64,000 nucleotides of DNA from Sipunculus nudus. Taxonomy: Eukaryota; Annelida; Sipuncula; Golfingiida; Sipunculidae. This document shows, in pieces, positions 47,820-61,484 of this stretch. A program made the translations under genes and the position numbers. The DNA lies in contig CM049320.1 of assembly GCA_026874595.1 (NCBI GenBank), positions 43,160,714-43,224,713 on the forward strand. Reading direction: 5' to 3'. The number at the start of each line of letters is the position of its first letter. Position 1 is the stretch's first letter. A model generated the notes under the pieces. That model did not search any database, was not told the origin of the DNA, and saw only the letters and a program-made list of their open reading frames with translations.

Positions 47820-49880
47820 TATCACATTGCATGAACACCTTCCTCGTAAACAATGCCTCATTGTGCATTAAGCCACCGGACTGATCATGACCAGGCATTG
47901 TTCTTAATCAAGTTTAGCTCATTGTGCTTACTTGTGGCCAGGTTATTTCTGACACGAACTCACTGGGCACCTGCCGTCAGTTCTTTTCTATGGGGGATTT
48001 CTTGCGCATGCCAGTCGGGACCTCCGGATTTTTTTTCAAGTTTCTAGAAAGGAATGGCCTCCAATAACAGATCCACTTGCGATTGCGGAGCGTAGCCATG
48101 TGTCCGTGTAAAAGACTCGGTGTATCTCGCTTTGAGTGTGGGTAAGGACAGCATGTTGTTCATGACGCCATGTATATCACTTTGACTAGTATTCTCTTTT
48201 CTAGACTATCAAGATGCTACTGATTTTATACATAGAAAACTTCGGTTCACACATTTTCCTGAGACATCCCATACACCAAATATGGACAGAGGATCCGTCT
48301 CACTGGCAGGCTTACTCCATAGGCTATCCACAAAACAGACCAAAACCTGATAATACAAATATACCCAACCAGAAAATAATTACCTCAGGTGAAATCAAAC
48401 TTCAGAAAGTTATTTGTATTCTATATAATGGATGCAAATATACTTTTAGTAGAATGAAATGACTCATGTATTTCCCCCTTTTTCGCTCTTTCAAGCTTTC
48501 AGATATTTATTTTAAAAAAATTCATAAATAGCTCTATGGAATGATATATTATATACCACCGTCTAGTAGCAAATGTTATAAAAAAATCGCGAGGAATCAC
48601 TAAATATGGACATGGAATAATGCGTTGCTCTTGAAACTAAGTTGTGGTTCCAGTCAGGTGTCATCGAGCTGCCACTCCAGCTCGCTCAAACTGTAATGCA
48701 GGCGATGAAATTAGAGATGGTAATATTTCACATTGAATATTAAGTTGAAAAGAGATTATGTAATGTCTTAGTATAAGTAGCACGGTATTACCTTGCTCTC
48801 TGATTGTCACCACGCTGGTAGTACTTTACATATTTAACACTGAATGATAGTGATATTTATCTTTCGAAACAGGCCTTAAATTAATCAAACAATACTCAGA
48901 GATGCGCACACACATACATATGAATACACTTACTTGTATACAAAACGGCCTCGACCTAGTAGGATATAAGTTAAGGGTAGTGGACTTGTCACGACCATGT
49001 CACCTTCGGGTCTTCGGGTCTGTTGAATCAGGGAGTTTTATTTTATGTCGCCCATGTTCGGATGACTTTCATTTTCATAGAAAACTGTGAGCCCTCGCAC
49101 CCTGTGTCACTGACGAGGTTGTTCTCGTATTATCACCCATATTGCCAGCTACCCAGCGATAGCTCAGGCGTCCTTAGCAACGAAGGCTTCACACTCATTC
49201 GCACGCAAAAAGATGTTTATGTGAAAATATATTGTTTAAATTTACGTATTTACATTAATTACTCTTGGAGATTAATTCCATGAGAAACTTACTTTATCGA
49301 CTTTTAGATATTCAGGGGATGTGCCCCTGTTAACTCAGATGGCCACATACATAGCATGCAGCTGATTGTTTCTCAGTTCGCATCGGTTGTATAACTCTTT
49401 CAGGCTTGTTTTGTCTCTAAACTGTCATACCTATTAAATATACTTTTTGTATTTCCAGGCTTATTGTATAATATTTGTTTCTAGACAAATTACAAAAACA
49501 TTGGTGGTTAGGATTTCACGGAATCAGTAATATTTTGTAAGCATGCGCATGTGACACATAAGGTGAAATAGAAGGCGTTTCCTTGAAATATACACAAAAA
49601 TTGATTTTAAAGTATGACAGTTGAGACATTTAGTCCCGACCGGATGTACATCGTTGGTTTTCTGATGTGACGCTTCATCGTCTGTTTAGGTATCTTTAAC
49701 TGGATTGACCTAGTAATACACGTCTATCTGTTGCCGTGTGGTATGGGCTTCCCTTGCGATCTAGTTATCAAATTTTGTTGTAGTAGTTTAGATTAAAAAA
49801 AAAGTTTTTTTTCAAAAATGACTAGAAATCTTGTACGATTAGAATCTTGGGCAAACCCCTCCCGTTAACATACCACTAGG
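47820..49880. other. Intergenic region, no gene seen
   Basis: About 2 kb without recognisable exon or repeat array; the frames at 47853-49283 are unsupported. Confidence 0.5.
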
Positions 49881-49881
49881 T

Positions 49882-49885
<4 letters not shown>

Positions 49886-49935
<50 letters not shown>
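49886..49935. repeat. (AT)n microsatellite
   Basis: AT tract at the left border of a LINE fragment; a second AT tract lies at 50279-50345 at its right border. Confidence 0.93.
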
Positions 49936-49942
<7 letters not shown>

Positions 49943-49959
49943 GATATATGTGTGTTTGC

Positions 49960-50276
49960 GTGTTAGTGTAGGTGTAGAAGACGCTGAGATAGCACGACTG
50001 GCGGATTCCGAGAGGAAACATGAGGTCCGCAAGGCGAGGATGGCAACTACCTCAACAGCAACCACCGATCACATATTTCCAACATCTGGGAGGTTCTTCC
50101 ATGACCGGATTGGCCTGACATGTCATCTCCGGGCACACGAACCTTGATTAACTATACAAGAACCCTGATCGTCAAGGTCATCTTCCTAAAGCGAAGGACG
50201 AACAACATTATCATCAGGTGTGTGTGTGAAGGTTTGTACATGAGTGTGTGGTGTCATATGAATTATTGCTTCTGAA

Positions 50277-50278
<2 letters not shown>
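49960..50278 (+). mobile_element. 3' end of a non-LTR retrotransposon (LINE), C-terminal zinc-finger remnant
   Basis: The plus-strand frame ending at 50147 reads SERKHEVRKARMATTSTATT then FPTSGRFFHDRIGLTCHLRA and a stop. This resembles the C-terminal C2H2-like motif (CPxCGRxFxxRIGLxSHLRTH) that ends ORF2 of many invertebrate LINEs. The two cysteines of the finger are replaced (F, S), so it is decayed. After the stop come about 130 bp of 3' UTR-like DNA and a microsatellite tail, typical of these elements. Nothing of the reverse transcriptase remains. Confidence 0.6.
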
Positions 50279-50347
<69 letters not shown>

Positions 50348-50349
50348 CC

Positions 50350-52500
50350 TTTTATGTATTGCTTCCAGAATGAATTACCAAAATGGGTTTTGCGCATATC
50401 AAGAGTGCTTAATATAAATTAAAGTAGGTAGGGTTCGGAAAACCTGTGGTCAAGACCCGAGGTCTGGTGCCATCCTGCATTCAGTCTCTTCAAATAGGGA
50501 ATAGTTATATTCGGCAGATGCTCGGTAGATGGCGTTTTACTAATAGCTCCATATTTAACAACACCTTTTGTGTTTACTGACTCTGCATGAGGCTGACGAT
50601 GCGATTCATGAGGTTGCGCTTATATTTCGCTGATTAACGGTCTGCTGTGGAAAACGCGGTTCAGCGCATTGAACGCCGCAGATAGATGTATTATACAATA
50701 CTGATATAGTTACTCGAGCGCTCTGGACTGCTGTATTAGACCTACCTGTATGTTATCCTTGAAATATGATTAACCCTTTACTGTTTTGGTTGTCACAAAA
50801 CACCCCCCTTACTGTTCAGATTAATTCTAGGTTTCTCACACTTTCAATTTTGACACACTGTACATTAATGTTATGATTGATAATGTGATCAATTTTTGGT
50901 GGATCCTTCTGAAATTTTTAACAAATATTACAGAGATACCAAGCGAGTGATTAATGACTTAACTAATCATAAATTTCACATATATCTATTAGTAGAACCA
51001 GGTAAATTAGGTAAATTCAGGTAAGTATATTGTCTTTATTGTTTTAGCATATTTGTACATGAATGTCTACAGTATATCCGAGTGAAGACATTGTAGAATT
51101 TAGGAACAATAAGGGAATTATCATCCGCCGGTACCTGGTGTATTGTCATGGAAGATCTAGGTAAAACAGGTTAATGAAATATGATTAAGGTTATTTAATT
51201 TATTATAGGTTGGCAGATCTGAAATAAATTAATAAATTAGACAAAACAATATATGATTTGTTCGAAGAAATTTATAAAAAAAATAAACTTGTATATTTGA
51301 CATGAAATATCATGTTGATTTAAATAAGGGTAAATTGCAATTGCCTACCTGTTCAGGTATGAAGAACTAATTAAGACCAGGTGAACTTCAAAGAAAGGTG
51401 ATAAAAAATGTAAACTGACAGATTTATCCATCAAATATGTATAAAACCCTATGAAAGTAGCCAGAAGTCTTCCAGAATGGTAAAATCTAACATTTGTATA
51501 TGTATTTCAACCTTTGTAATGTTAACTTAGACCGTTTTGGTACTCCCGGTAAAGCGTGTATTTCCCGTTTTGTCGCCCGGTGACAGTTCTTTTCGGGGAA
51601 TCCCCGTGGAATTGCATGATGGTTAACAGTGTCAAAACGATGTCAGACGTCTTTTTTTTTATCTTGAGACATAATAAACATTCGCGAATTTTAGTCAGTA
51701 AACTTTATTGAACATCTTTTCATATTTATTTTGTTCAAAACATATTCTGAGATTTGTCAAAGCACGAGGTCTATCGAGCGGCAAGTCCGACGGCCGCCAT
51801 CTTGAAAATTTGTGACATCGCTCGACCTTCATAACAGGCATCATAAACACAGAAAATGGCTTTAGGAATGAGAAATATTCACATTTTAAGTACAAAATGA
51901 TAATAATTTAGATAGATACCAATCTTTTGTGGAAGTTTTATTTGAGTTATTGTCATAACAACCCGGCACGGTCAGTTGAAACATTGCGCTTGTTGGCGAA
52001 CCTTGTGTCACTTGCCGACTCATTTCAACCAATCGGCTTGCCAACAGAGTCCTAATTAGAATTTAAATAATATTCACGAGAAATTCCCATGTAAATAAAT
52101 AAAAAATTATCAACTTTATGGTAGGGGTGTCCCTGAACAATATGGAAATGTGTTCAATGGCGTGGCATAGATATTCAACGCAAATAATTAGCAGGGAAAA
52201 TTGGATTAGGACGGTGAGTCCATCGTGCGTTATCGTGGCTTATGAATACAGCGTATTAGTTTTGTGATGGGCGTCCAGGGGGCGTCCCAAACAGCAACCG
52301 GTTAAAAGAAGAAGTTGGTTGGTATATTGATCATTTTTTATGAAAAAAAAATTCTTGGTTATACTTATATTTTCAGCCATTTAAGAAAGGGCTACAAGGT
52401 AGTACATTATAATGATATTTGTTTAATTTGTGCAACTTATCGGGCAAGGTCAACGAGTGCAGCTACGTCAACATTCACCGGGTCACCTTTCCGCCAGATG
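50350..52500. other. AT-rich intergenic region, no gene seen
   Basis: Several aggtaaattaggtaaattcagg-like short repeats near 50998-51025 and 51160-51420, otherwise featureless. Confidence 0.5.
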
Positions 52501-52506
52501 TCGGTT

Positions 52507-54074
52507 TTTAGCTCAGCTGACTGTAGGTCATCTGAGCTATAGCGTTCACTCTTTGTCCGTCGTCCGTCCGGCCGTCTGGCCGTCCGTCCGTTAACAGGAC
52601 ACAAACTGTAACTGCTGCACCTAGAATCTTGTAACTTGACTTCCTGGGAGGTTCATAAAAAATCTCCTTGGAAACCTGAAATTAGGTCTCTGTTACCCAT
52701 ATTCTTCGAGCTATGGGGCTCCGAAGTACCCCCCAGAATAATGGAAAATTTGATACAAAAGCTCAATTATCTGAACAACTAATGCAGTGTTCACCATGAT
52801 TTTTTGCATGGTTATTGATCATGGAGTGTTTCATCAGTTTCTGCAGTCTGGTGGCGCCACCTGTATTTTTTAGATTTTTACGAATTTTTTTCTCCATTTT
52901 TGAGACCTCTTAAGATGTGGTCATCTGTTAACAGGGCACAAATCGTAACGACTGGACCTAGAATCTTCTCACTTGACCTGCGGTGAGGCCCATGAAATGT
53001 CTCTGTGGAAACCTGAAATTAGGTCTCTGTTACCCATAACCTCTGAGCTATGGGGTTCTGAAGTACCCCCCAGCATAATGGAAAATTTGATACAAAAGCT
53101 CAAGTATCTGAACAACTATTGTATTAATCACCATGATTATTTGCATGGATATTGATCATGGAATGTTTCATCAGTTTCTGTAGTATTGTGGCACCACCTG
53201 TATTTTTTCTATTTTTACGAATGTTTTTCTCTATTTTTGAGACCTTAAGATGTGGTCATCTCTTAACAGGGCACAAATCATAATGACTGGACCTAGAATC
53301 TTCTCTCTTGACATGCAGGGGGGGGGGGGCATGAAAAATCTCCTTGAAAACCTAAATTTAGGTCTCTGTTACCCATATCCTTCGAGCTATTGGTCTCCGA
53401 AATACCCCCAGAATAATGGAAAATTTGATACAAAAGCTCAAGTATCTGAATAACTACTGCATTGATCACCATGATTCTTTGCATGAATATTGATCATGGG
53501 ATGTTCCATCACTTCCTGCAGACTGGTGGCACCACCTGTATTTTTTTCAAATTTTTACGAATTTTTTTCTTTTTTTTTTTCAGTCCTGCAATGAAACTGT
53601 CATCTGTTAACAGGGCAAAAAATCGTAACCACTGGACCTGGAATCTTCAAACTTAATATCCAGGGAGGTACATGAAAAATGTCATTGAAAACCTGAAATT
53701 AGGTCTCTGTTACCCATATCCTCTGAGCTATCGGGCTCATAAGTACCCCCGAAATAATTAAAAATGTGATACAAAAACAGTGTTTGTTTCTGGAGAACTC
53801 CTCTGAGACCCTTGGACTGATCTTCCGTAACCCGGCATAGTTGTTCCCTCACCTATGTAGTTGTGCATAACAAAGACAGGTGGCACCACCTGCAATCCTT
53901 TCTGGGCAGTCTGAATCTGGGTGTCTTTTAGATAACAGCCGATATCTCAGGAGTGGCTCAATGTATTGAGCTGAAAGTAAGCATGTATATAGATCTTGGA
54001 TCTCTCCATCTTGTAATTAAATTAAACAATCCTTGAATTCAGCAGAGCGTCATGGCCTATGGGCCACTAGTTTT
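52507..54074 (+). repeat. Dispersed repeat with four tandem ~336-bp units
   Basis: The head (tagctcagctgactgtaggt, tgagctatagcg, then a cgtccgtccg block) is followed by four units starting near 52596, 52931, 53268 and 53614, each beginning aacagggcacaaatcgtaac or a close variant. The tail is gagcgtcatggcctatgggcc. The family recurs at 12011-12570 and 31165-32372 with different unit numbers. Frames within it are artefacts. Confidence 0.85.
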
Positions 54075-55154
54075 ATTCTTGTGAATCCGATGCTGCAAGT
54101 GTGTCACGTGACGACACATCGTACAGATCCTACAGATCATTAATGTCATGTACCAATGATTTTTTTTTTTAGGAGGGGGAGGGGAGGAGATTACAGCGGA
54201 CTTATACTTAAATAATGAATAAAAGTCATGACTAATAGGCCTGTGGAATGCAATATTAAAGCTATGTTTCCAGGTGCGCGTTTCTGCTTTTATATGCATG
54301 TATGCGTGAAAATTGCTCACATGATTTTGTACCTGTTGCGTGGTGTTTCCATGCATGTGTATGTCAGCATATGTATGTATATGTTAAAGCCAAGATCCTG
54401 ATTGGCCCAGACCAGATTCAGATCATGATTAAGCCCAGCCTAAATCACGATATCTAATTAATGTAAAAGAGAATAACTTCCTGTCTAATCAATTGAAGGT
54501 TATGTCTACCCATACCTCTAATCAAGCTTATGACTCTAAATCTACTGGCTGACTTCATGTCCACAAGGCTTTGATAAATTATCAAGTCAATGAAAAATTG
54601 TTTATATTTATAGAAAGTTTTTGTTTTTATTCATATATACATGGTGCATGTAGGTAATACAAGGAGAAGAAAGTTTATTCGTCAAGTTTAACATATTGTG
54701 AATGTTTACAAAGGTTAAGTTGTGTCACAGTTATAAGTAGTATTCTTTTATTTCTTACATTAATTATTTATGTCGGGTATTAGTCATACTAATATTCATG
54801 CACTTGTTCAATTATGTATTTGAACTATGGCATGGCAGAAATAAAATGTAGTCATGACGAAATTAGATTTCTGTTAGGATCGGGAGCTGGGCCTTGACAT
54901 ATACATTGTGCGAATGTGCGTTTATGCGTGATTAGCAATTTTCCGCATGGGGCATGGTTGTGTATATAAGGGGGTACAGGGGGCCTTTTTCGGTGCTTCT
55001 TTGCATACCTCTTACGTCCCTTTTAGTCCATTAGTATTGCATTAATCAATAAAATAAGATTAATTTTATATTAAGTTTATCCCTTTCCTTACTATTTCTT
55101 AGATAAGTCTCCCTGTTTCAGCCATCTCTATTTTAGAGAACTCGAAGCAATCCA

Positions 55155-55775
55155 GTGGCTCAGTAGCGGATCTGGAGGGGGGGGGGGGGGGGTCCAAGGG
55201 GTTCGGAACCCCCCACCCACCAACCCCCCTTTTTATCACAAGAAACTTTAAGGGTTTTAGACAAAGTTTTGCGGCCTGGTACCTCCCCCCCCCCCTCCCT
55301 TTTTTCGGACCTGGGGACTTTTTTTAAGGGCTTCCATTAGTCTTCCTGGGTTGTTGGATCCCCCCCCCCCCCTTCCTACATCCTGGATGCGCCCCTGCTG
55401 GCTGGAAACGTAAATTTACTTATTGGTCAAAGGACTGTCAGACAACATGCATTCACATCATTTTTACAACAACAAGTTGTGTTACAGTTTATATATCAAC
55501 ATACCATTGGTAATTTTTTATTTTTGTTTACCCTCATTTGGGCCGACAGAACCTTTGTTCATACCTTAATATCTTTTTAATATATATGCTCACGGTTTAA
55601 CAAGTGATATTTTTTAGGATATGGGCAACTGAACACATGGCCTTATTATATTTGTTTGAGACACTTGGTGTTCCTATTTATAGAGATGCTGAGTGAAGCA
55701 AGGGTTAAAGTTTTGACTTGCCATTGTGCCCCCGAATAGCAAAATCCTGGATCTGCCACTGTGGGGTCGTGATTT
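55155..55775. mobile_element. Possible MITE with cagtggcggatcc-type ends
   Basis: The left side (cagtagcggatctggaggg) and right side (aatcctggatctgccactg) are inverted matches about 610 bp apart; a second inner copy of the right end (catcctggatgcgcccctg) is at about 55380. Several G-, C- and T-runs lie inside. A related small copy is at 13540-13612. Confidence 0.5.
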
Positions 55776-56268
55776 CCATGTAAAATTACGTCATCTAGCA
55801 TTTTGGAGGAAAACCTGGTGGATCCATTCCGACATAGCTAGGTTTTACATAAATACTAGTGATGTGCCGATTAATCGATGAAATCGATGATTGGTCGTTT
55901 CCTTTCCGAATCGATTATATCGATTGCATTAATTGCATTATCGATTAGGGCCTAAAAACGGTTATGAATGCACATGCAAAGAACCTAACCCTGTCAGAGA
56001 TACATGAACACAAACAAAGAACATCAAAACGGAACCTTGCGCATCTAACAATCATCCAATGGCATGTCGACTTCGGATGTGGGTGGATAGATTCATTATG
56101 ATTTCATTGTGAATACTGATGTACATTTTAGACTGTATACATTGGGGTCAATATTTTAGGTATAGGCTATTAGTGCGCAGCACATTTTAAAGTAATATAG
56201 AAAGTACTTAAAATAATCGATTAATAATCGATTATCGGTAGTTTTTACATCGAAAAACCAATTCCTTT

Positions 56269-56270
<2 letters not shown>

Positions 56271-56325
<55 letters not shown>
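56271..56325. repeat. (AT)n microsatellite
   Basis: AT tract directly abutting the left end of the 2-kb TIR element. Confidence 0.95.
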
Positions 56326-56328
<3 letters not shown>

Positions 56329-58320
56329 AGAGACGAGATTGAAATCCAGGCGGATTTTAAATTCGCCTAGACGAGATTGCGATTGTAAAATCTGCCTGAT
56401 ATCACTTGGGCGAGTTTAAAATCTGCCTAGGCGAGATTAAAATAGTGATCTGATCTAATTTCCCAATAAATTATGCATTGTAATTGACTTATGAAAGATG
56501 TTTTCAGTCAGATTTTCAATATTTTAACACTGAATGGTTACTTATAGTTCACAAGTAATATATTTATTAATATTTACAGAATATTAGATTATTAATTAAA
56601 TAATTAACATTAATTTTGGAAATGGAAAATTTTATATTATATATTTTTTATTAATATGGTTATGACTAGTTCACAAGTAATATATATTTAATATTATTTA
56701 CAGAATATTATTATATTTATGTAATAATTAACACTAATTTTTTTATTTTATATTTTTATTTATAAACTATGTAATAAGAAACTTACATTGGTATTGTATA
56801 TGGCATATTCAAATGATATATGATGTGGGCTGCTGCTGATTATTTACATAATAATTTTGTTGTCAATATTAATTTGAAGGGAAACTGGTATTAGTAATAT
56901 TAGTAATGTAGTATTTTAAAAAGACAAAAGAAACAAAGCTCATTTATTTTTTATCAATATAATTCAATGCATGTTCACATGCATAAATGATCTATAACTC
57001 TATGAATCTAGAAATCATATGATATAATACTGTCCAAAAAAAGGCAGTTATCTGGTAACACAGTCTACATAAATATTGAAGCTTCACAAAATGCCTCACA
57101 AAACATTAAAAAAAAAGATCAGAAGAATATTATATACATTATAAGAAAAGACTAAATAAGACAAAGAAATATTCACTTGCATACATCTGTGTATCAACTT
57201 TTACCTTTTCTCATATGATGTTTAATTACCTAAAAAAAGGATGGCGTATCAAAGTCCATCATAAATACTGATACCCTGCATATTTTGTACCATAAGTGTA
57301 CATGTTTTGACTGTTGAGTGTTGAACACCAGGGTGAAAAGAAACATTTGAACTAGATCAACCAACTAATTTGTTCTGTTTGTCCTGTAAGAATTGTCAAA
57401 TAGGATGATTGTTTATGTTAATGTGTAATATACTCATTAAATAGTGAAGTAATAGCTATCTAAACTAATCTTTCTATCTGTCTATCTATCTGTCTATGAT
57501 TGATTCAATATGCAAGTGGATGACTTTTTCCCCCAGATTTGCTCTTCCTAATATCTCATAAGTGTGCTTCAATATACCTCTTGTTACTCTCTAATTGCCA
57601 TATATTTAAATACAATTACAAATTATTTTTTTTTGTAAAAATTATTAGTGATATTTACAATCCCAATGTTGTTAAGAAAACTGGAGAAAAAAAAATAAAG
57701 ATTAATTAATGTTTAGCAAATAATTGGTATGATAAGGATGCTGTAGGCCACATGAAACACATCAAAGGGTCAAATAATAATCAAATATCTATTTCATAAT
57801 TCTGTTTCCAAAATTAATGTTAATTATCAAATGAATAATTATTACATTACTGTAAAAAAGTTAATTATTACATTAATACTATAATATTCTGTAAATATTA
57901 ATAAATATATTACCTTTTAACTATATATAACCATTCAGTGTTAAAATATTGAAAATCCGACTGAAAACATCTTTCATATGTCGATTACAATGCTTAATAT
58001 ATTAGGAAATTAGATCAGATCACTATTATAATCTCGCCTGGGCAGATTTTAAACTCGCCTAAGTAATATCAGACAGATTTTAAACTCGCCTGAATGACAC
58101 CAGACGGATTTTAAATTCGCCTAGGCGAGATTAAAATCCTGGCCTGCTCCATGATGGATTTTAATCTGGCCTAGGCGAGATTGCGATTGTGATCTCGTCT
58201 AGGCGAGTTTAAAATTTGTCTAGCCGAGATCACAATTGCAATCTCGCCTAGGCGAGATCACAATCGCAATCTCGTCTAGGCGAATTTAAAATCCGCCTGG
58301 ATTTCAATCTCGTCTCTGAC
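56326..58320. mobile_element. Non-autonomous DNA transposon, 1995 bp, long TIRs with tctcgcctaggcgaga palindromes
   Basis: Begins GTCAGAGACGAGATTGAAAT and ends with its exact inverse (ATTTCAATCTCGTCTCTGAC). The inverted arms extend about 250 bp on the left and 400 bp on the right, ending inward at ctgaatggtta / taaccattcag. The arms are made of repeats of cctaggcgagattaaaat in both orientations; the right arm has about 150 bp more of them. The ~1.3-kb interior is AT-rich with no ORF. AT repeats flank both ends. The superfamily is not determined because the target duplication is hidden in (AT)n. Confidence 0.87.
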
Positions 58321-58593
58321 ATATATATACGCAAATATAGGAAAGCAGATTGGATTGAACTGTCAGTCTCAACAAGCTTTTATAATGCTAAGGGTGAAGA
58401 GCCATCTGCCGAGCATTTGTGTAACTATTCCTATAGATTACATATCCACGTGTCAAACATGGACCTGGACATACAGGATACGTGCACGCGTCTTTTATTT
58501 AGCGATACAAGGTTAGGTTAAAGTAGGGAATATTGGATTCAAATTTTCAAAACACTTCCGAAAGAATTTTTTTTACCTCAATCATTGCTTATT

Positions 58594-58668
58594 TGGGTCA
58601 TTCTACAGAAAACGACCCAATTCATGAAAATTCATGTCCCTAACATTTCACAGTGCCATTGTAGGCCT

Positions 58669-58740
<72 letters not shown>

Positions 58741-60238
58741 TCTGTCATTGTGCTTTCTGGGTTTAATTTTAGTATCTTATATTTTCTGCTTAATTTGGGT
58801 ATTTGTATAGCAAAGTAATACCTAAAATGCTTCAAATCTATACTTAATGGTTCAAAGGTCATTTAAAATTACCTGTCCCCAGGCCATAATAAAAAACTGA
58901 TTATCCTCTTTATTTTTAACAAAAATGGTATAGGCCTAGAATTTTTGCACTCTTTATGTATAATAAAGTCGTTCCTTAAAAACTTCCACAAGTTCCTTTC
59001 ATCCCTCTTAACTTTCCACTTTAATTGCGATTAAATGTGTGTTCCCAGATTTTTTTTTGGTCAACACCGCGTTATAAAGACGACTTGATCTCCATGACAC
59101 GATGTTGTTTGATTACTTCTTGTTTAAAGCCCACCTAAGTTGAAGAAACGTGAAAGAATGACTCCACAAAACCATCATTACCGGTATGTATTTTGTCATT
59201 TTATAACAAGAAATTTCCATAATTGTGTAAAAATGTCCGTATATTTATTGCTGTTTAACACCGTTACCTATATTTCTCCAAAATGATGGAAGTATTTATG
59301 CTTTTCTTAGTTATGGAATATAGCTCACACTGTCAACACATACATTTACTGAGTACTAGAAAGGTTGAATGAGTAATTAAGTTTCTTTTTATAAATATCG
59401 TGTCTTTTTTAACACCATTGTTAATCAACACCGTTACTTTTCACCTTTAACGTTGATGAATGTCTATGAACGGTGTTGAATCAAAAGGTGACAGGATGGA
59501 TGTAAAATCTAAATTCTACAAACTCGCATTGTTATTCAGGAATTTCATGGTTTTCATAACGATCACTGTGTTATGTATTTTTATTTATTAAACTTGAAAT
59601 TTCATAAAAGAAATCTGCCTGCTTTAAGTAATAATTTTGCCAATGATTACATTTATTGTAATAAAGCACCGTGATCCTTCTTCAACACCGTTATATTTTG
59701 AAAATAGACATAATTTCAAGAAAAAACTGACTTAGGCCTAAAACATATTAGAAAAAGCCTTTATCTCCCTTTTTTTATTTACCGAGGTAGATTGCTATAT
59801 TTTCCTCCTATTTATTGCATTATACCTTCTGCATGAGGGTTGCGGTTGTATTTTGTTTCAGGATTAGCCAAAACGTAGCTCGTAAAATTAAAAATATGCA
59901 TTTTACAGGGTTTAAATACAATATTATTTTAAATACATCGTAGAAGTAACCTGTCTTATTTTTTTCTAAATTAATTATGTGGGACCGTGAGAGTGGCATG
60001 GAAATATCCAACTCAATCTTTCATTATAATTTCTTAGCACTGCCTGTAACGGCACATATAGGGCATTAAATTAGCCAAAACTATTAACTTTTCATGAAAT
60101 AAAGTGTTCTGCTGAAAATAATTTCATATAGTTTACATTTCTTATTTCCATGTGGCACTTAATAAAATAAATATTAGGATAAGTCATTTTTTAGATGTTG
60201 TACCTGTTGAAATGGGTCGTTTTTCGTAGAATGACCCA
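58594..60238. mobile_element. Non-autonomous TIR element with tgggtcattctacagaaaac ends, 1645 bp
   Basis: The left end tgggtcattctacagaaaac plus gaccca is matched inverted by tgggtcgtttttcgtagaat plus gaccca at the right. Each end is itself a near-palindrome (gggtc ... gaccc). The interior contains a (CA)n(TA)n tract at 58668-58739 and several caacaccgttac / aacaccgttat strings at 59260-59700. No ORF recognised. Confidence 0.75.
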
Positions 60239-60239
60239 T

Positions 60240-61480
60240 CTAACATTAGCAGGCATCAACAGTATCCACTAATGAAATAATAAACAAAATTGCACAACTT
60301 TCAGTTGGGCCACCGCCGCCATCATGCAAGTAAGCTTATAGGCCTAATTATCGAGTTGACGGATCTGGAGAAACTGACACCATCTCTGGAGATGGTTTCG
60401 CAGTTTCGCCAAAACCAGTTTCGATTTCCGTAACTGGCCAAAACCGAAATCAGTTTCGAATTTTCGAGTGGGCCCTTACTGTAGGAAAGCCATGATAGAG
60501 CGGAACTCGTCCCGGGACGCCGGACGCAGGGTTCCCGATCGATCGAACCCCTCCTAATTAGGCCTAATATAATATATTTAGCGTACTCCAAGTATGATCA
60601 AATCCCAGCTAGCCTTAGCATCGTTGCTTATCTTATTCCATAATTTCAAAACGCCTCACCTTGCAGCTACTCCAATTTAATCAGAATTTAATTAAGTAAA
60701 GCTTCACTGTGTTACGCCTTAAAACCGGAGTCATTCAATTTTCTTGAATTACCTAGCATCCTGTGTGAATGAGACTTATAGAGCCACTTGCACTCTTTTC
60801 GAATTGTAATTTAAGGAATCAGCCTCGTGGAAATCCGGCGCATTTATAAATCTATTTTGTCGTGGATTGTATATTATAATATTTGATCCACGTGCTTGTA
60901 GCTTTCAGAATTCAGCCAGTGCAGAAAGTCACGTGTCCGGGAATCCCACATGTTAGGGTGTCCCAGTAATACACGTGGTCAGCAACATACAGCGAGAAAA
61001 CCACGCTCTCCCGTGTCACTGATTCGGACCCGGTAACTGCCATATTTTATCTTTAAAAAAGGAATGATGCTGTGTACTGCGTAAGTCAGTTTCAACATTC
61101 CATACAAACTTCGATTCCAGCTATATGTCAACGACTGCTGCTTTCATATTCAAATTCTATTATGGTCTTTCTCTGGATCCTATCGTTCTATGTTGACGAT
61201 GTTCCGTCCAACAAATTTAGCATAAGACGCTATATAGTGTCCATGCAGAGATGTCCTTTTGCAATGCTGTGCAGTGTTACAAGCCCTTACATGCTGACGG
61301 GCCCGGCGAGTATTTTAGACTCGACAGGCTCCCAGTTAACGTACCGGTGACAGTTAAACAGTTATTAAAAATGTGCTAGTATGTTCTGAAATTTAATGGT
61401 GCACAAGAACAAAATATAAGTCTTTAGTTATATATATATATATATTGCATTTTGAAGCATATTGATTCGTTGAGAATCGA
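60240..61480. other. Intergenic region, no gene seen
   Basis: Contains a small palindromic cluster near 60395-60470 (cagtttcg / cgaaactg-type strings). The frames at 60322-60591 and 61072-61350 are unsupported. Confidence 0.5.
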
Positions 61481-61484
61481 GAGA

